A stretch of DNA of 58,331 nucleotides from Pseudomonas guariconensis (GTDB lineage: Bacteria > Pseudomonadota > Gammaproteobacteria > Pseudomonadales > Pseudomonadaceae), in the NCBI RefSeq assembly GCF_015680235.1, contig NZ_JADLJL010000030.1:1-58331 (forward strand). Direction: 5' to 3'. Numbering within the stretch: the stretch's first letter is position 1; each line of letters begins with the position of its first letter. Below, piece after piece: positions 52,532 to 58,331 of the stretch. The notes beneath the pieces were generated by a model. It searched no databases. It was not told where the DNA came from and saw only the letters and a list, made by a program, of their open reading frames with translations. Both the position numbers and the translations under genes were made by a program.

Positions 52532-54181
52532 ATGAACCTGCACCAGTTCGCTGAAACCCACGAAGTCACCAACCAGCCGCCGTCGCTCGATGGCGCCAAC
52601 CTGTACCGCCTCGATCTGCCGCTGCAGGAGTGGTCCCGGTACTTCGGTGCCGGCTGGGCCGAGTCGCGGATCGATGCCTACGGTGCTTTGGCCGGTGGCC
52701 CTCTGATGGCGGCGGGGTTTCTGGCCAACGCCCACAAGCCCGAATTCAGCAGTCATGACCGTTATGGCCATCGTATCGACCTGGTGGAGTTCCACCCGGC
52801 GTATCACGAGCTGATGCGTACGGCGGTCGAGCATGGCCTGCCATCCTTGCCTTGGGCCGAACCTCGCCCGGGCGCCCACGTGGCGAGGGCGTCGATGACC
52901 TACCTGCACAGCCAGGCGGAGGCCGGCACGGGGTGCCCGTTGACCATGACCTTCGCTGCGGTGCCGGCCCTGCGCCTGCAACCGGAATTGGCCGAATATT
53001 GGTTGCCCAAGGTGCTTGCGCGTGAATACGACCCGCGCAACATCGGTGACCGGCACAAGGTGGGCGTGACCCTCGGCATGGCCATGACCGAAAAACAGGG
53101 GGGCACCGATGTGCGCGCCAATACCACCCGGGCCTACCCGGTCGGTACCCCTGGGCCTGGCAAGGCCTACGAACTGGTCGGCCACAAGTGGTTCTGTTCG
53201 GCGCCGATGTGCGACGCGTTTCTCACCCTGGCCCAGACCGACAAGGGCCTGAGCTGCTTCCTGCTGCCGCGGCATCGACCGGACGACAACCGCAACCAGT
53301 TCTACATCCAGCGCCTGAAGAACAAGCTCGGCAACTGCTCCAATGCCTCCAGCGAAGTGGAGTTCCGAGGCGCGCTGGCATGGATGGTCGGCGAGGAGGG
53401 GCGGGGCGTGCCGACCATCATCGAGATGGTGGCCATGACCCGTTTCGATTGCATGGTCGGCTCCAGCGCCCTGATGCGCCAGGCACTGACCCAGGCGGCG
53501 CACCACTGTGCCCATCGCAAGGTCGGCGGCCGGGTGCTGAACGAACAGCCCTTGATGCAGAACGTGCTGGCCGACCTGGCCCTGGAAAGCGAGGCGGCGC
53601 TGGCCCTGAGCTTGCGCATGGGGCAGGCCCTGGACCAGCTGGACGACCCGCAGCAGGCGCATTTCGCCCGCCTGGTCACCGCGGTGGGCAAGTACTGGAT
53701 CTGCAAGCGCGCGCCGGCCATGATCAACGAAGCCGCCGAATGCCTGGGGGGCGCGGGGTACGTGGAGGACAGCATCCTGCCGCGGCTGTACCGCGAGGCA
53801 CCGGTGAATTCCACCTGGGAGGGTTCGGGCAACGTGCAGTGCCTGGATGTGCTGCGCGCCCTGTCCAAGGAGCCGGGTGTGCTCGATGCGCTGTTCGCCG
53901 AACTTGGCGACGGCCACGGCGACCCGCGTCTGGCGGCGCATATCGGCAACCTCAAGGGGGCGTTCAGCGATACCGGCGATATCCAGTACCGTGCGCGGCA
54001 ACTGACCGAAGACATCGCCGTAGCCTTGCAGGCCAAGCTGCTGCTCGAGGCGGGCAATGCGACAGTCAGCGATGCCTTCATCGCCAGCCGGCTGGGGGCT
54101 GGCGGTCGGGTCTATGGCGCTTTGCCTCGTGGTGTCGATGTGCAGGCGCTGGTCGCACGCGCCTCACCCGTCCACCTGTAG
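52532..54181 (+). CDS. AidB-like acyl-CoA dehydrogenase family flavoprotein
   Basis: A 549-residue member of the acyl-CoA dehydrogenase family, closest in layout to AidB of E. coli (adaptive response to alkylation; isovaleryl-CoA dehydrogenase-like). Marks are FHPAYHELM, CPLTMTFAAVPAL, GMAMTEKQGGTDVRAN (FAD site), GHKWFCSAPMCDAFL and the C-terminal NEAAECLGGAGYVEDSILPRLYREAPVNSTWEGSGNV. In AidB the DNA-binding C-terminal domain follows; a comparable tail exists here. The GGGAG ribosome binding site favours the ATG at 52532 over one eight codons upstream. An ada gene is not in the window. Confidence 0.9.
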   Translation: MNLHQFAETHEVTNQPPSLDGANLYRLDLPLQEWSRYFGAGWAESRIDAYGALAGGPLMAAGFLANAHKPEFSSHDRYGHRIDLVEFHPAYHELMRTAVEHGLPSLPWAEPRPGAHVARASMTYLHSQAEAGTGCPLTMTFAAVPALRLQPELAEYWLPKVLAREYDPRNIGDRHKVGVTLGMAMTEKQGGTDVRANTTRAYPVGTPGPGKAYELVGHKWFCSAPMCDAFLTLAQTDKGLSCFLLPRHRPDDNRNQFYIQRLKNKLGNCSNASSEVEFRGALAWMVGEEGRGVPTIIEMVAMTRFDCMVGSSALMRQALTQAAHHCAHRKVGGRVLNEQPLMQNVLADLALESEAALALSLRMGQALDQLDDPQQAHFARLVTAVGKYWICKRAPAMINEAAECLGGAGYVEDSILPRLYREAPVNSTWEGSGNVQCLDVLRALSKEPGVLDALFAELGDGHGDPRLAAHIGNLKGAFSDTGDIQYRARQLTEDIAVALQAKLLLEAGNATVSDAFIASRLGAGGRVYGALPRGVDVQALVARASPVHL

Positions 54182-54263
54182 GGGCGGTGATCGGTGGGGG
54201 TGTAATTGCAACAGAAGGCAGGCAAGATGGACGTCATGCATGCCAGAAGACAGGAAGCCCAGC

Positions 54264-55727
54264 GTGAGCCAAGCGTTTGTAGTCGTTGATACCCCCGAAC
54301 AGGCCGTCGATCGTCTGGCGGCCTTGCATGAACAAGCCACTGGCGCCCTCAGCCAGGCCCTCAAGCGCTACCTCAAGGACCGCACCGAGCCGGACGATGA
54401 CCAGCGTGCACTGTTCCGCTACCCGGCCCTGCGCCTGACCTACTACAGCCATGGCGAAGTCGCGGCCACCACCCGTGCCTATGCCAAGGTCCAGGTCGCC
54501 GGCACCTACAGCGTCACCATCACTCAGCCGGCTGCGTTTCGCGGTTATCTGCTGGAGCAGTTGCGTCCGTTGATGCATGACTACACCGTGACCCTGGAAG
54601 TCGGTGTCAGCGAGCAGAACATCCCGTATCCCTATGTGGTCGACCAGGGCGATGAGCTGGCCGGCAGCGGCATCACTGCCGCTGAGCTGGCGCGTGTATT
54701 CCCCAGCACCGACCTGTCGGCGGCCACCGACAACATCGCCGACGGCCTGTACGACTGGGGCAACGCCGAAACGTTGCCCCTGGCGCTGTTCGATGCCGCC
54801 CGGGTGGATTTCTCGTTGCGGCGCCTGGTGCACTACACCGGTAGCGACTGGCATCACGTGCAGCCCTGGATCCTGCTGACCAACTACCATCGCTACGTCG
54901 ACCAGTTCATCGCCCATGGCCTGGAGCAGCTGCAGCAAGACCCGCGCTTCGTGCGCATGGTCCTGCCCGGCAACGTGATCATCGAAAAAGGCATGGACGA
55001 AGGTGTCGCTCAGGCACTGGTGGCCGGAGTGGTCTGGCACCGCTACCAGATGCCGGCCTACCACCTGATCGCCGACGACGGCGATGGCATCACCTTGGTG
55101 AACATCGGCGTTGGCCCATCCAACGCCAAGAACATCACCGACCACCTGGCCGTGCTGCGCCCGCACTGCTGGCTGATGATCGGCCACTGCGGTGGCCTGC
55201 GCCAGTCGCAGACCATCGGCGACTACGTGCTGGCCCACGCCTACATGCGCCGCGACGGCATCCTCGACCGGGTGGTACCGCCGAACATCCCGATCCCGGC
55301 CCTGGCCGAAGTGCAGTTGGCCTTGCAGGAGGCGGCGGCGCAGGTGACCGGCGAGCGTGGCGAGCAACTCAAGAAGCGCCTGCGTACCGGCACCGTGCTG
55401 ACCTACGACGACCGCAACTGGGAGCTGCGCTGGGCCCAGGAGCGCCCGCTGATCAACCTGTCGCGTGCTGTGGCGGTGGACATGGAAAGCGGCACCATCG
55501 CCGCCCAGGGTTATCGCCTGCGGGTGCCGTACGGCACCTTGCTGTGCGTGTCGGACAAACCGCTGCACAGCGAGATCAAGCTGCCGGGCTCGGCCAATGC
55601 GTTCTATAACCGCGCGGTCAGCCAGCATCTGAAGATCGGCATCGCCGCTCTCGACCTGCTGCGCACCGAGCTCAACTCGTTGCACTCGCGTAAACTACGC
55701 AGCTTCGATGAGCCGCCGTTCCGCTGA
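54264..55727 (+). CDS. amn: AMP nucleosidase
   Basis: Hydrolyses AMP to adenine and ribose 5-phosphate, helping to balance the adenylate pool. The 487-residue protein has the N-terminal AMP nucleosidase domain (VDTPEQAVDRLAALHEQ, then VEVGVSEQNIPYPYVVD-like stretch) and the C-terminal nucleoside phosphorylase-type domain with VNIGVGPSNAKNITDHLAVLRPHCWLMIGHCGGLR and AVDMESGTIAAQGYRLRVPYGTLLCVSDKPLHSEIK. The GTG start has an AGGAAG ribosome binding site at eight bases; an ATG eight codons upstream is an alternative. Confidence 0.94.
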   Translation: MSQAFVVVDTPEQAVDRLAALHEQATGALSQALKRYLKDRTEPDDDQRALFRYPALRLTYYSHGEVAATTRAYAKVQVAGTYSVTITQPAAFRGYLLEQLRPLMHDYTVTLEVGVSEQNIPYPYVVDQGDELAGSGITAAELARVFPSTDLSAATDNIADGLYDWGNAETLPLALFDAARVDFSLRRLVHYTGSDWHHVQPWILLTNYHRYVDQFIAHGLEQLQQDPRFVRMVLPGNVIIEKGMDEGVAQALVAGVVWHRYQMPAYHLIADDGDGITLVNIGVGPSNAKNITDHLAVLRPHCWLMIGHCGGLRQSQTIGDYVLAHAYMRRDGILDRVVPPNIPIPALAEVQLALQEAAAQVTGERGEQLKKRLRTGTVLTYDDRNWELRWAQERPLINLSRAVAVDMESGTIAAQGYRLRVPYGTLLCVSDKPLHSEIKLPGSANAFYNRAVSQHLKIGIAALDLLRTELNSLHSRKLRSFDEPPFR

Positions 55728-55733
55728 GGATCC

Positions 55734-56363
55734 ATGCCCCTGCCTCCCCGTTCCAAGCCGCGCCGCCCTTCGGCGCGGCCAGCCGGCCCGCGTCGCCAGC
55801 CCAAGGCGCCGCCGGCCGAGCCCCGCCTGATCCTGTTCAACAAGCCATTCGACGTGCTGACCCAGTTCAGCGATGGCGAGGGGCGCGCGACGCTCAAGGA
55901 CTACATCGACATTCCCGGCATCTACCCAGCAGGCCGCCTGGACCGCGACAGCGAAGGGCTGTTGCTGTTGACCAACGATGGCCGATTGCAGGCGCGCATC
56001 GCCGACCCCAGGCACAAGCTGCCCAAGACCTATTGGGTGCAGGTGGAGGGGGAGCCGAGCGAGGCGCAGTTGCAGCGTTTACGTGACGGTGTGCAGCTCA
56101 ATGACGGGCCGACATTGCCGGCTGAGGCGCGATTGCTCGAGGAGCCCGAACTGTGGCCGCGCAACCCGCCGGTGCGGTTTCGCAAGAGCGTGCCGACCCA
56201 TTGGCTGGAACTGGTGATCCGCGAAGGGCGCAATCGCCAGGTACGGCGCATGACCGCAGCAGTGGGGTTACCGACTTTGCGCCTGGTGCGAGTGCGGATC
56301 GGTGACTGGGCGCTGGACGGGCTGGAGCAGGGATGCTGGCGGGAAGTGCCACCCAGGCTTTGA
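55734..56363 (+). CDS. rluE: 23S rRNA pseudouridine synthase RluE type
   Basis: RsuA-family pseudouridine synthase; RluE modifies U2457 of 23S rRNA. The 209-residue product has a basic, arginine- and proline-rich start, then ILFNKPFDVLTQFSDGEGR, the catalytic aspartate D70 in AGRLDRDSEGLLLLTNDG and the closing VIREGRNRQVRRMTAAVGLPTLRLVRVRIG. No S4 domain is present, in line with RluE rather than RluB or RsuA. It follows amn by six bases and likely shares its transcript. Confidence 0.92.
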   Translation: MPLPPRSKPRRPSARPAGPRRQPKAPPAEPRLILFNKPFDVLTQFSDGEGRATLKDYIDIPGIYPAGRLDRDSEGLLLLTNDGRLQARIADPRHKLPKTYWVQVEGEPSEAQLQRLRDGVQLNDGPTLPAEARLLEEPELWPRNPPVRFRKSVPTHWLELVIREGRNRQVRRMTAAVGLPTLRLVRVRIGDWALDGLEQGCWREVPPRL

Positions 56364-56936
56364 GGTGTAAGGCCCAATCGTCGGCAAGCCGGCTCCCACA
56401 AGATCTGTTCTATGAGCGATATCCCAGCCCTTCGGGCCGCGCTACCTCTGTGGGAGCGGGCTTGCCCCGCGATCAAGGGCGCAGCCCTTGCCAGGCGACG
56501 GTGATATCGAGGCAGGCCCAATCGCGGGACAAGCCCGCTCCCACAGGACCTCGCAAATCAATTAGTTACACCTGTTCTATGAGAAATATCACAGCCTTTC
56601 GGGCTGCGCTGTCGTGCGGAGAGCAAGCGGCTAGCGATGCCCCTTGTGGGAGCGGGCTTGTCCCGCGATCAAGGGCGCAGCCCTTGCCAGGCGAGGGTGA
56701 TATCGAGGCAGGCCCAATCGCGGGACAAGCCCGCTCCCACAAGACCTTGCAAAATCAATTGGTTACAGCTGTTCTATGAGCAATATCCCAGCCCTTCAGG
56801 TTGAGCTGTCGTGCGGAGAGCAAGCGGCTAGCGATGCCCCTTGTGGGAGCGGGCTTGCCCCGCGATCAAGGGCGCAGCCCTTGCCAGGCGACGGTGATAT
56901 CGGGCCCGGCTTGCCGGCGCGATTGGGGCTGAAGCG
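56364..56936. repeat. Tandem array of composite REP elements
   Basis: The 573-base gap between rluE and the DUF2788 gene is almost wholly repeats. After an opening arm (aagccggctcccaca), three copies of a unit beginning ctgttctatgag occur at 56405, 56572 and 56769 (spacings 167 and 197 bases). Each unit has cagcccttcgggctgcgct-type sequence, gagagcaagcggctagcgat in copies 2 and 3, a gtgggagcgggcttg arm, the core gacggtgatatcg and, in copies 1 and 2, the inverted closing arm gggacaagcccgctcccaca. Copy 3 is cut short and joined to a different arm (ggcttgccggcg). No gene is visible in it. Confidence 0.9.
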
Positions 56937-57140
56937 CTAGACCCCTTCGAGGAATCCCACCACCACGCTCTTGATGATGAACGCAAGCACGCCCAGGCCC
57001 AGCACGAAGAACAGAATCAGCGTGCCGAAGCGGCCTGCCTTGGATTTCTTCGCCAGGTCCCAGACGATGAAACCCATGAAACCGATCAACACGGTGACGA
57101 GGATGATCATCATCCATTCTTCGAATACGGCGGGATCCAT
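56937..57140 (-). CDS. DUF2788 family small membrane protein
   Basis: A 67-residue inner-membrane protein with two hydrophobic helices: MIILVTVLIGFMGFIVWDLA (about 11-30) and TLILFFVLGLGVLAFIIKSVVVGF (about 40-63), joined by a basic loop KKSKAGRFG. This is the DUF2788 pattern seen in pseudomonads; function unknown. The ATG at 57140 was chosen over a TTG one codon earlier because the GGAGA ribosome binding site is then eight bases away. Confidence 0.88.
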   Translation of the reverse strand: MDPAVFEEWMMIILVTVLIGFMGFIVWDLAKKSKAGRFGTLILFFVLGLGVLAFIIKSVVVGFLEGV

Positions 57141-57185
57141 CAATGTTCTCCAGGCTGGCTGAGCGTTCGAGTATACGCCGAGTGA

Positions 57186-57662
57186 TCAGCGAAGGTGGGT
57201 CAGGGGCAGCTCGGTGCTGGCCAGTACCTGATTGAGCACGAAACTCGAGCGCACGCTGGTGACGCCCTCGATGCGGGTCAGGCTGCCGAGCAGCAGTTTC
57301 TGGTAGTGGTCCATGTCTGGCACTACGACCTTGAGCTGGTAATCGGCGTCCATCCCGGTGACCAGGCTGCATTCGAGCACCTGGGGCAGGCTGCGGATGG
57401 CGGCCTCGAAGGCCTCGAAACGTTCGGGGGTGTGGCGGTCCATGCCGATCAGCACATAGGCGGTCAGGCTCAGGCCGAGCTTCTTGCGGTCCAGCAGGGC
57501 GACCTGGCGCGAGATGTAGCCGTCGTCTTCCAGTTGCTTGACCCGCCGCGAGCAAGGGGAGGGGGACAGGCCTATGCGTTCGGCCAGCTCCTGGTTGGAA
57601 ATGCGGGCGTCGCGCTGCAATTCGGCGAGGATGCTCAGGTCGTAGCGGTCAAGCTTGCTCAT
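57186..57662 (-). CDS. Lrp/AsnC family transcriptional regulator
   Basis: A 158-residue feast/famine regulator: N-terminal winged HTH (LDRYDLSILAELQRDARISNQELAERIGLSPSPCSRRVKQLEDDGYI) and a C-terminal RAM/ACT ligand domain (PQVLECSLVTGMDADYQLKVVVPDMDHYQKLLLGSL, then GVTSVRSSFVLNQV). Such proteins bind amino acids and usually regulate a neighbouring, often divergent, amino-acid gene. Here the divergent side is a gene-free tract ending in a terminator and the broken intron, so the target is not visible within the window. Confidence 0.92.
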   Translation of the reverse strand: MSKLDRYDLSILAELQRDARISNQELAERIGLSPSPCSRRVKQLEDDGYISRQVALLDRKKLGLSLTAYVLIGMDRHTPERFEAFEAAIRSLPQVLECSLVTGMDADYQLKVVVPDMDHYQKLLLGSLTRIEGVTSVRSSFVLNQVLASTELPLTHLR

Positions 57663-57945
57663 GGATAAGGCCTTTTCTGTCCGGATTGCTGCGAATTATC
57701 GATCCGGGGTTAAAAATTGCGCAAGTGCTATTTATCAGAGCAATCTTCGCAATCCTCTGCTGCGCCGAATCCGTATCTTTATCAACAGAATCACTGCCCG
57801 GACAACAGTCCACGGCGCCGGCCTCAGGAAGGCCGTCGCGGCCAGCCATCCAACAGGATCCGCCAGGCCCCCGGGCTACACACCGTCCAGAAGACGGCGT
57901 GAGGTGAGCCGGTGCCACAAGTGCCGAGCACGGACGACAATTCCC
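57663..57945 (+). other. Gene-free tract ahead of a terminator; possible small RNA or leader
   Basis: No convincing coding gene here, although short overlapping frames exist on both strands. The left part is AT-richer (ttaaaaattgcgcaagtgct, tttatcagagcaatcttcgc) and probably holds the Lrp-regulator promoter and operator sites. The right part is GC-rich with several short dyads (ggcctcaggaaggcc, ccgtccagaagacgg) and ends at a strong rightward terminator, so a short transcript may be made. I do not recognise an RNA family. Confidence 0.35.
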
Positions 57946-57973
57946 AAAGGGAGGCCAATGGCCTCCCTTTTTT
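57946..57973 (+). terminator. Strong Rho-independent terminator
   Basis: The stem gggaggcc (57949-57956) pairs with ggcctccc (57960-57967) around the loop aat, flanked by aaa and six T residues, so it may also work on the minus strand. A group II intron 5' end begins five bases after its T-run. Confidence 0.9.
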
Positions 57974-57977
57974 CATG

Positions 57978-58331
57978 GTGCGCCAGGCATGGCGCGTTGC
58001 GCGCAAGCGCAACCTGCTTGGCTGTGGTGGTCGAGTGGGTGACTTGGAGGTGAAAGTCCTCTACACACCCGGCAAGGGGAAGTGTTAGCCAGAGGCAAGG
58101 GTGTCGTGGGCGACTACGAATCTGAAGGAAGCCCGAGGCAAAATGCTGGTCTGACGTACAGGAAGCGGATTAGGCGGCGCAGCGGGGTAAGACGGCTATG
58201 ATCGTCAAAGCCCAATACTTGCACGGAACGCTTTGACGTAGAGCTGGAGCGACGAGATCATCGCTTCGTCCGTTATGCCGATGACGCAAACATCTATGTG
58301 CGCAGTCCTCGCGCAGGCGAACGAACGATGA
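57978..58331 (+). mobile_element. Broken group II intron (5' end, probably class C)
   Basis: Begins with the group II 5' end GTGCG, then a gcgcca/tggcgc hairpin and a perfect gttgcgc/gcgcaac stem closed by a GCAA tetraloop (57996-58013), both typical of domain I. The following tract (gtgacttggaggtgaaagtc, acacccggcaaggggaagtg, gtcgtgggcgactacgaatc) resembles domain I of Pseudomonas group II introns. About 255 bases in, it jumps directly into reverse-transcriptase coding sequence at the YADD motif, so a large internal part is missing. Its place directly behind a terminator hairpin is the insertion habit of class C introns. It runs off the window edge. Confidence 0.8.
58235..58331 (+). pseudogene. 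Group II intron-encoded reverse transcriptase/maturase fragment
   Basis: The frame from 58235 reads DVELERRDHRFVRYADD then ANIYVRSPRAGER, matching the domain around the catalytic YADD (codons 58274-58285) of intron reverse transcriptases. Everything before this, including the start codon and roughly the first 200 residues of a normal protein, is missing. The frame is still open at the window edge. It cannot give a full protein. Confidence 0.85.

Noticed and set aside
56364..56936. Possible CRISPR array in the repeat cluster after rluE
   Set aside because: The repeats are long, palindromic and related to REPs elsewhere, spacings are 167 and 197 bases, and there are no uniform unique spacers or cas genes.
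57649..57918. Open frames on both strands between the Lrp regulator and the intron
   Set aside because: They overlap each other, lack ribosome binding sites and show no family resemblance; the frame at 57649 would also overlap the regulator start.

Overview
The window looks like chromosome of a fluorescent pseudomonad of the Pseudomonas putida group. The DNA is GC-rich, the conserved gene blocks (nadD-rsfS-rlmH-mrdA-rodA-mltB-rlpA, dacA-ybeD-lipB-lipA, holA-lptE-leuS, lnt-corC-ybeY-phoH-miaB, hemL-thiE-thiD) have the Pseudomonas arrangement, and the intergenic spaces are full of REP-type palindromes of several families. I see no rRNA, tRNA, CRISPR array, prophage or obvious defence island. 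It is mostly a housekeeping region, with a catabolic cluster on the left and a broken mobile intron on the right edge.

Layout. 1-3003: pyrophosphatase, MtfA-type peptidase, DedA membrane protein and a GNAT acetyltransferase, all on the minus strand. 3111-10831: an ethanolamine catabolic cluster: permease-eutB-eutC, an aldehyde dehydrogenase, and a divergent sigma-54-dependent AcoR-like activator. Ethanolamine is imported, cleaved by the cobalamin-dependent lyase to acetaldehyde and ammonia, and the acetaldehyde is oxidised. I find -24/-12 promoter motifs in front of both the permease operon and the dehydrogenase, which fits the regulator type. 10898-20358: Mpl and UbiX, small lipoproteins, a MORN-repeat/C13-peptidase lipoprotein, a MaoC-like protein, an LrgA/LrgB pair, a stand-alone Lon substrate-binding domain, a VTT-PAP2 fusion membrane protein, and 3-methyladenine glycosylase. 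20581-34516: proA and nadD, then the cell-elongation and peptidoglycan block (RsfS, RlmH, PBP2, RodA, MltB, RlpA, DacA), lipoate synthesis, LD-carboxypeptidase and a second MltB-like transglycosylase. 34577-47117: ArfA, HolA-LptE-LeuS, YdcF, Lnt-CorC-YbeY-PhoH-MiaB, and small proteins. 47447-57662: HemL, ThiE, ThiD, a 7TM-DISM sensor kinase, an AidB-like acyl-CoA dehydrogenase, AMP nucleosidase, RluE, DUF2788 and an Lrp/AsnC regulator. 57663-58331: a gene-free tract ending in a strong terminator, immediately followed by the 5' end of an internally deleted group II intron.

Most notable observations: (i) arfA carries an intrinsic terminator inside its own reading frame, the signature of a ribosome-rescue factor made from non-stop mRNA; (ii) a composite REP element has been absorbed in frame into the linker of the sigma-54 activator, adding about 38 residues; (iii) that composite element, two inverted REP arms around a conserved non-REP core, recurs at several sites and forms a tandem array after rluE; (iv) paired sigma-54 promoters drive the ethanolamine genes; (v) a decayed, probably class C, group II intron sits directly behind a terminator hairpin. 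All functional calls come from reading the sequence and recalling protein families; no database search was run.
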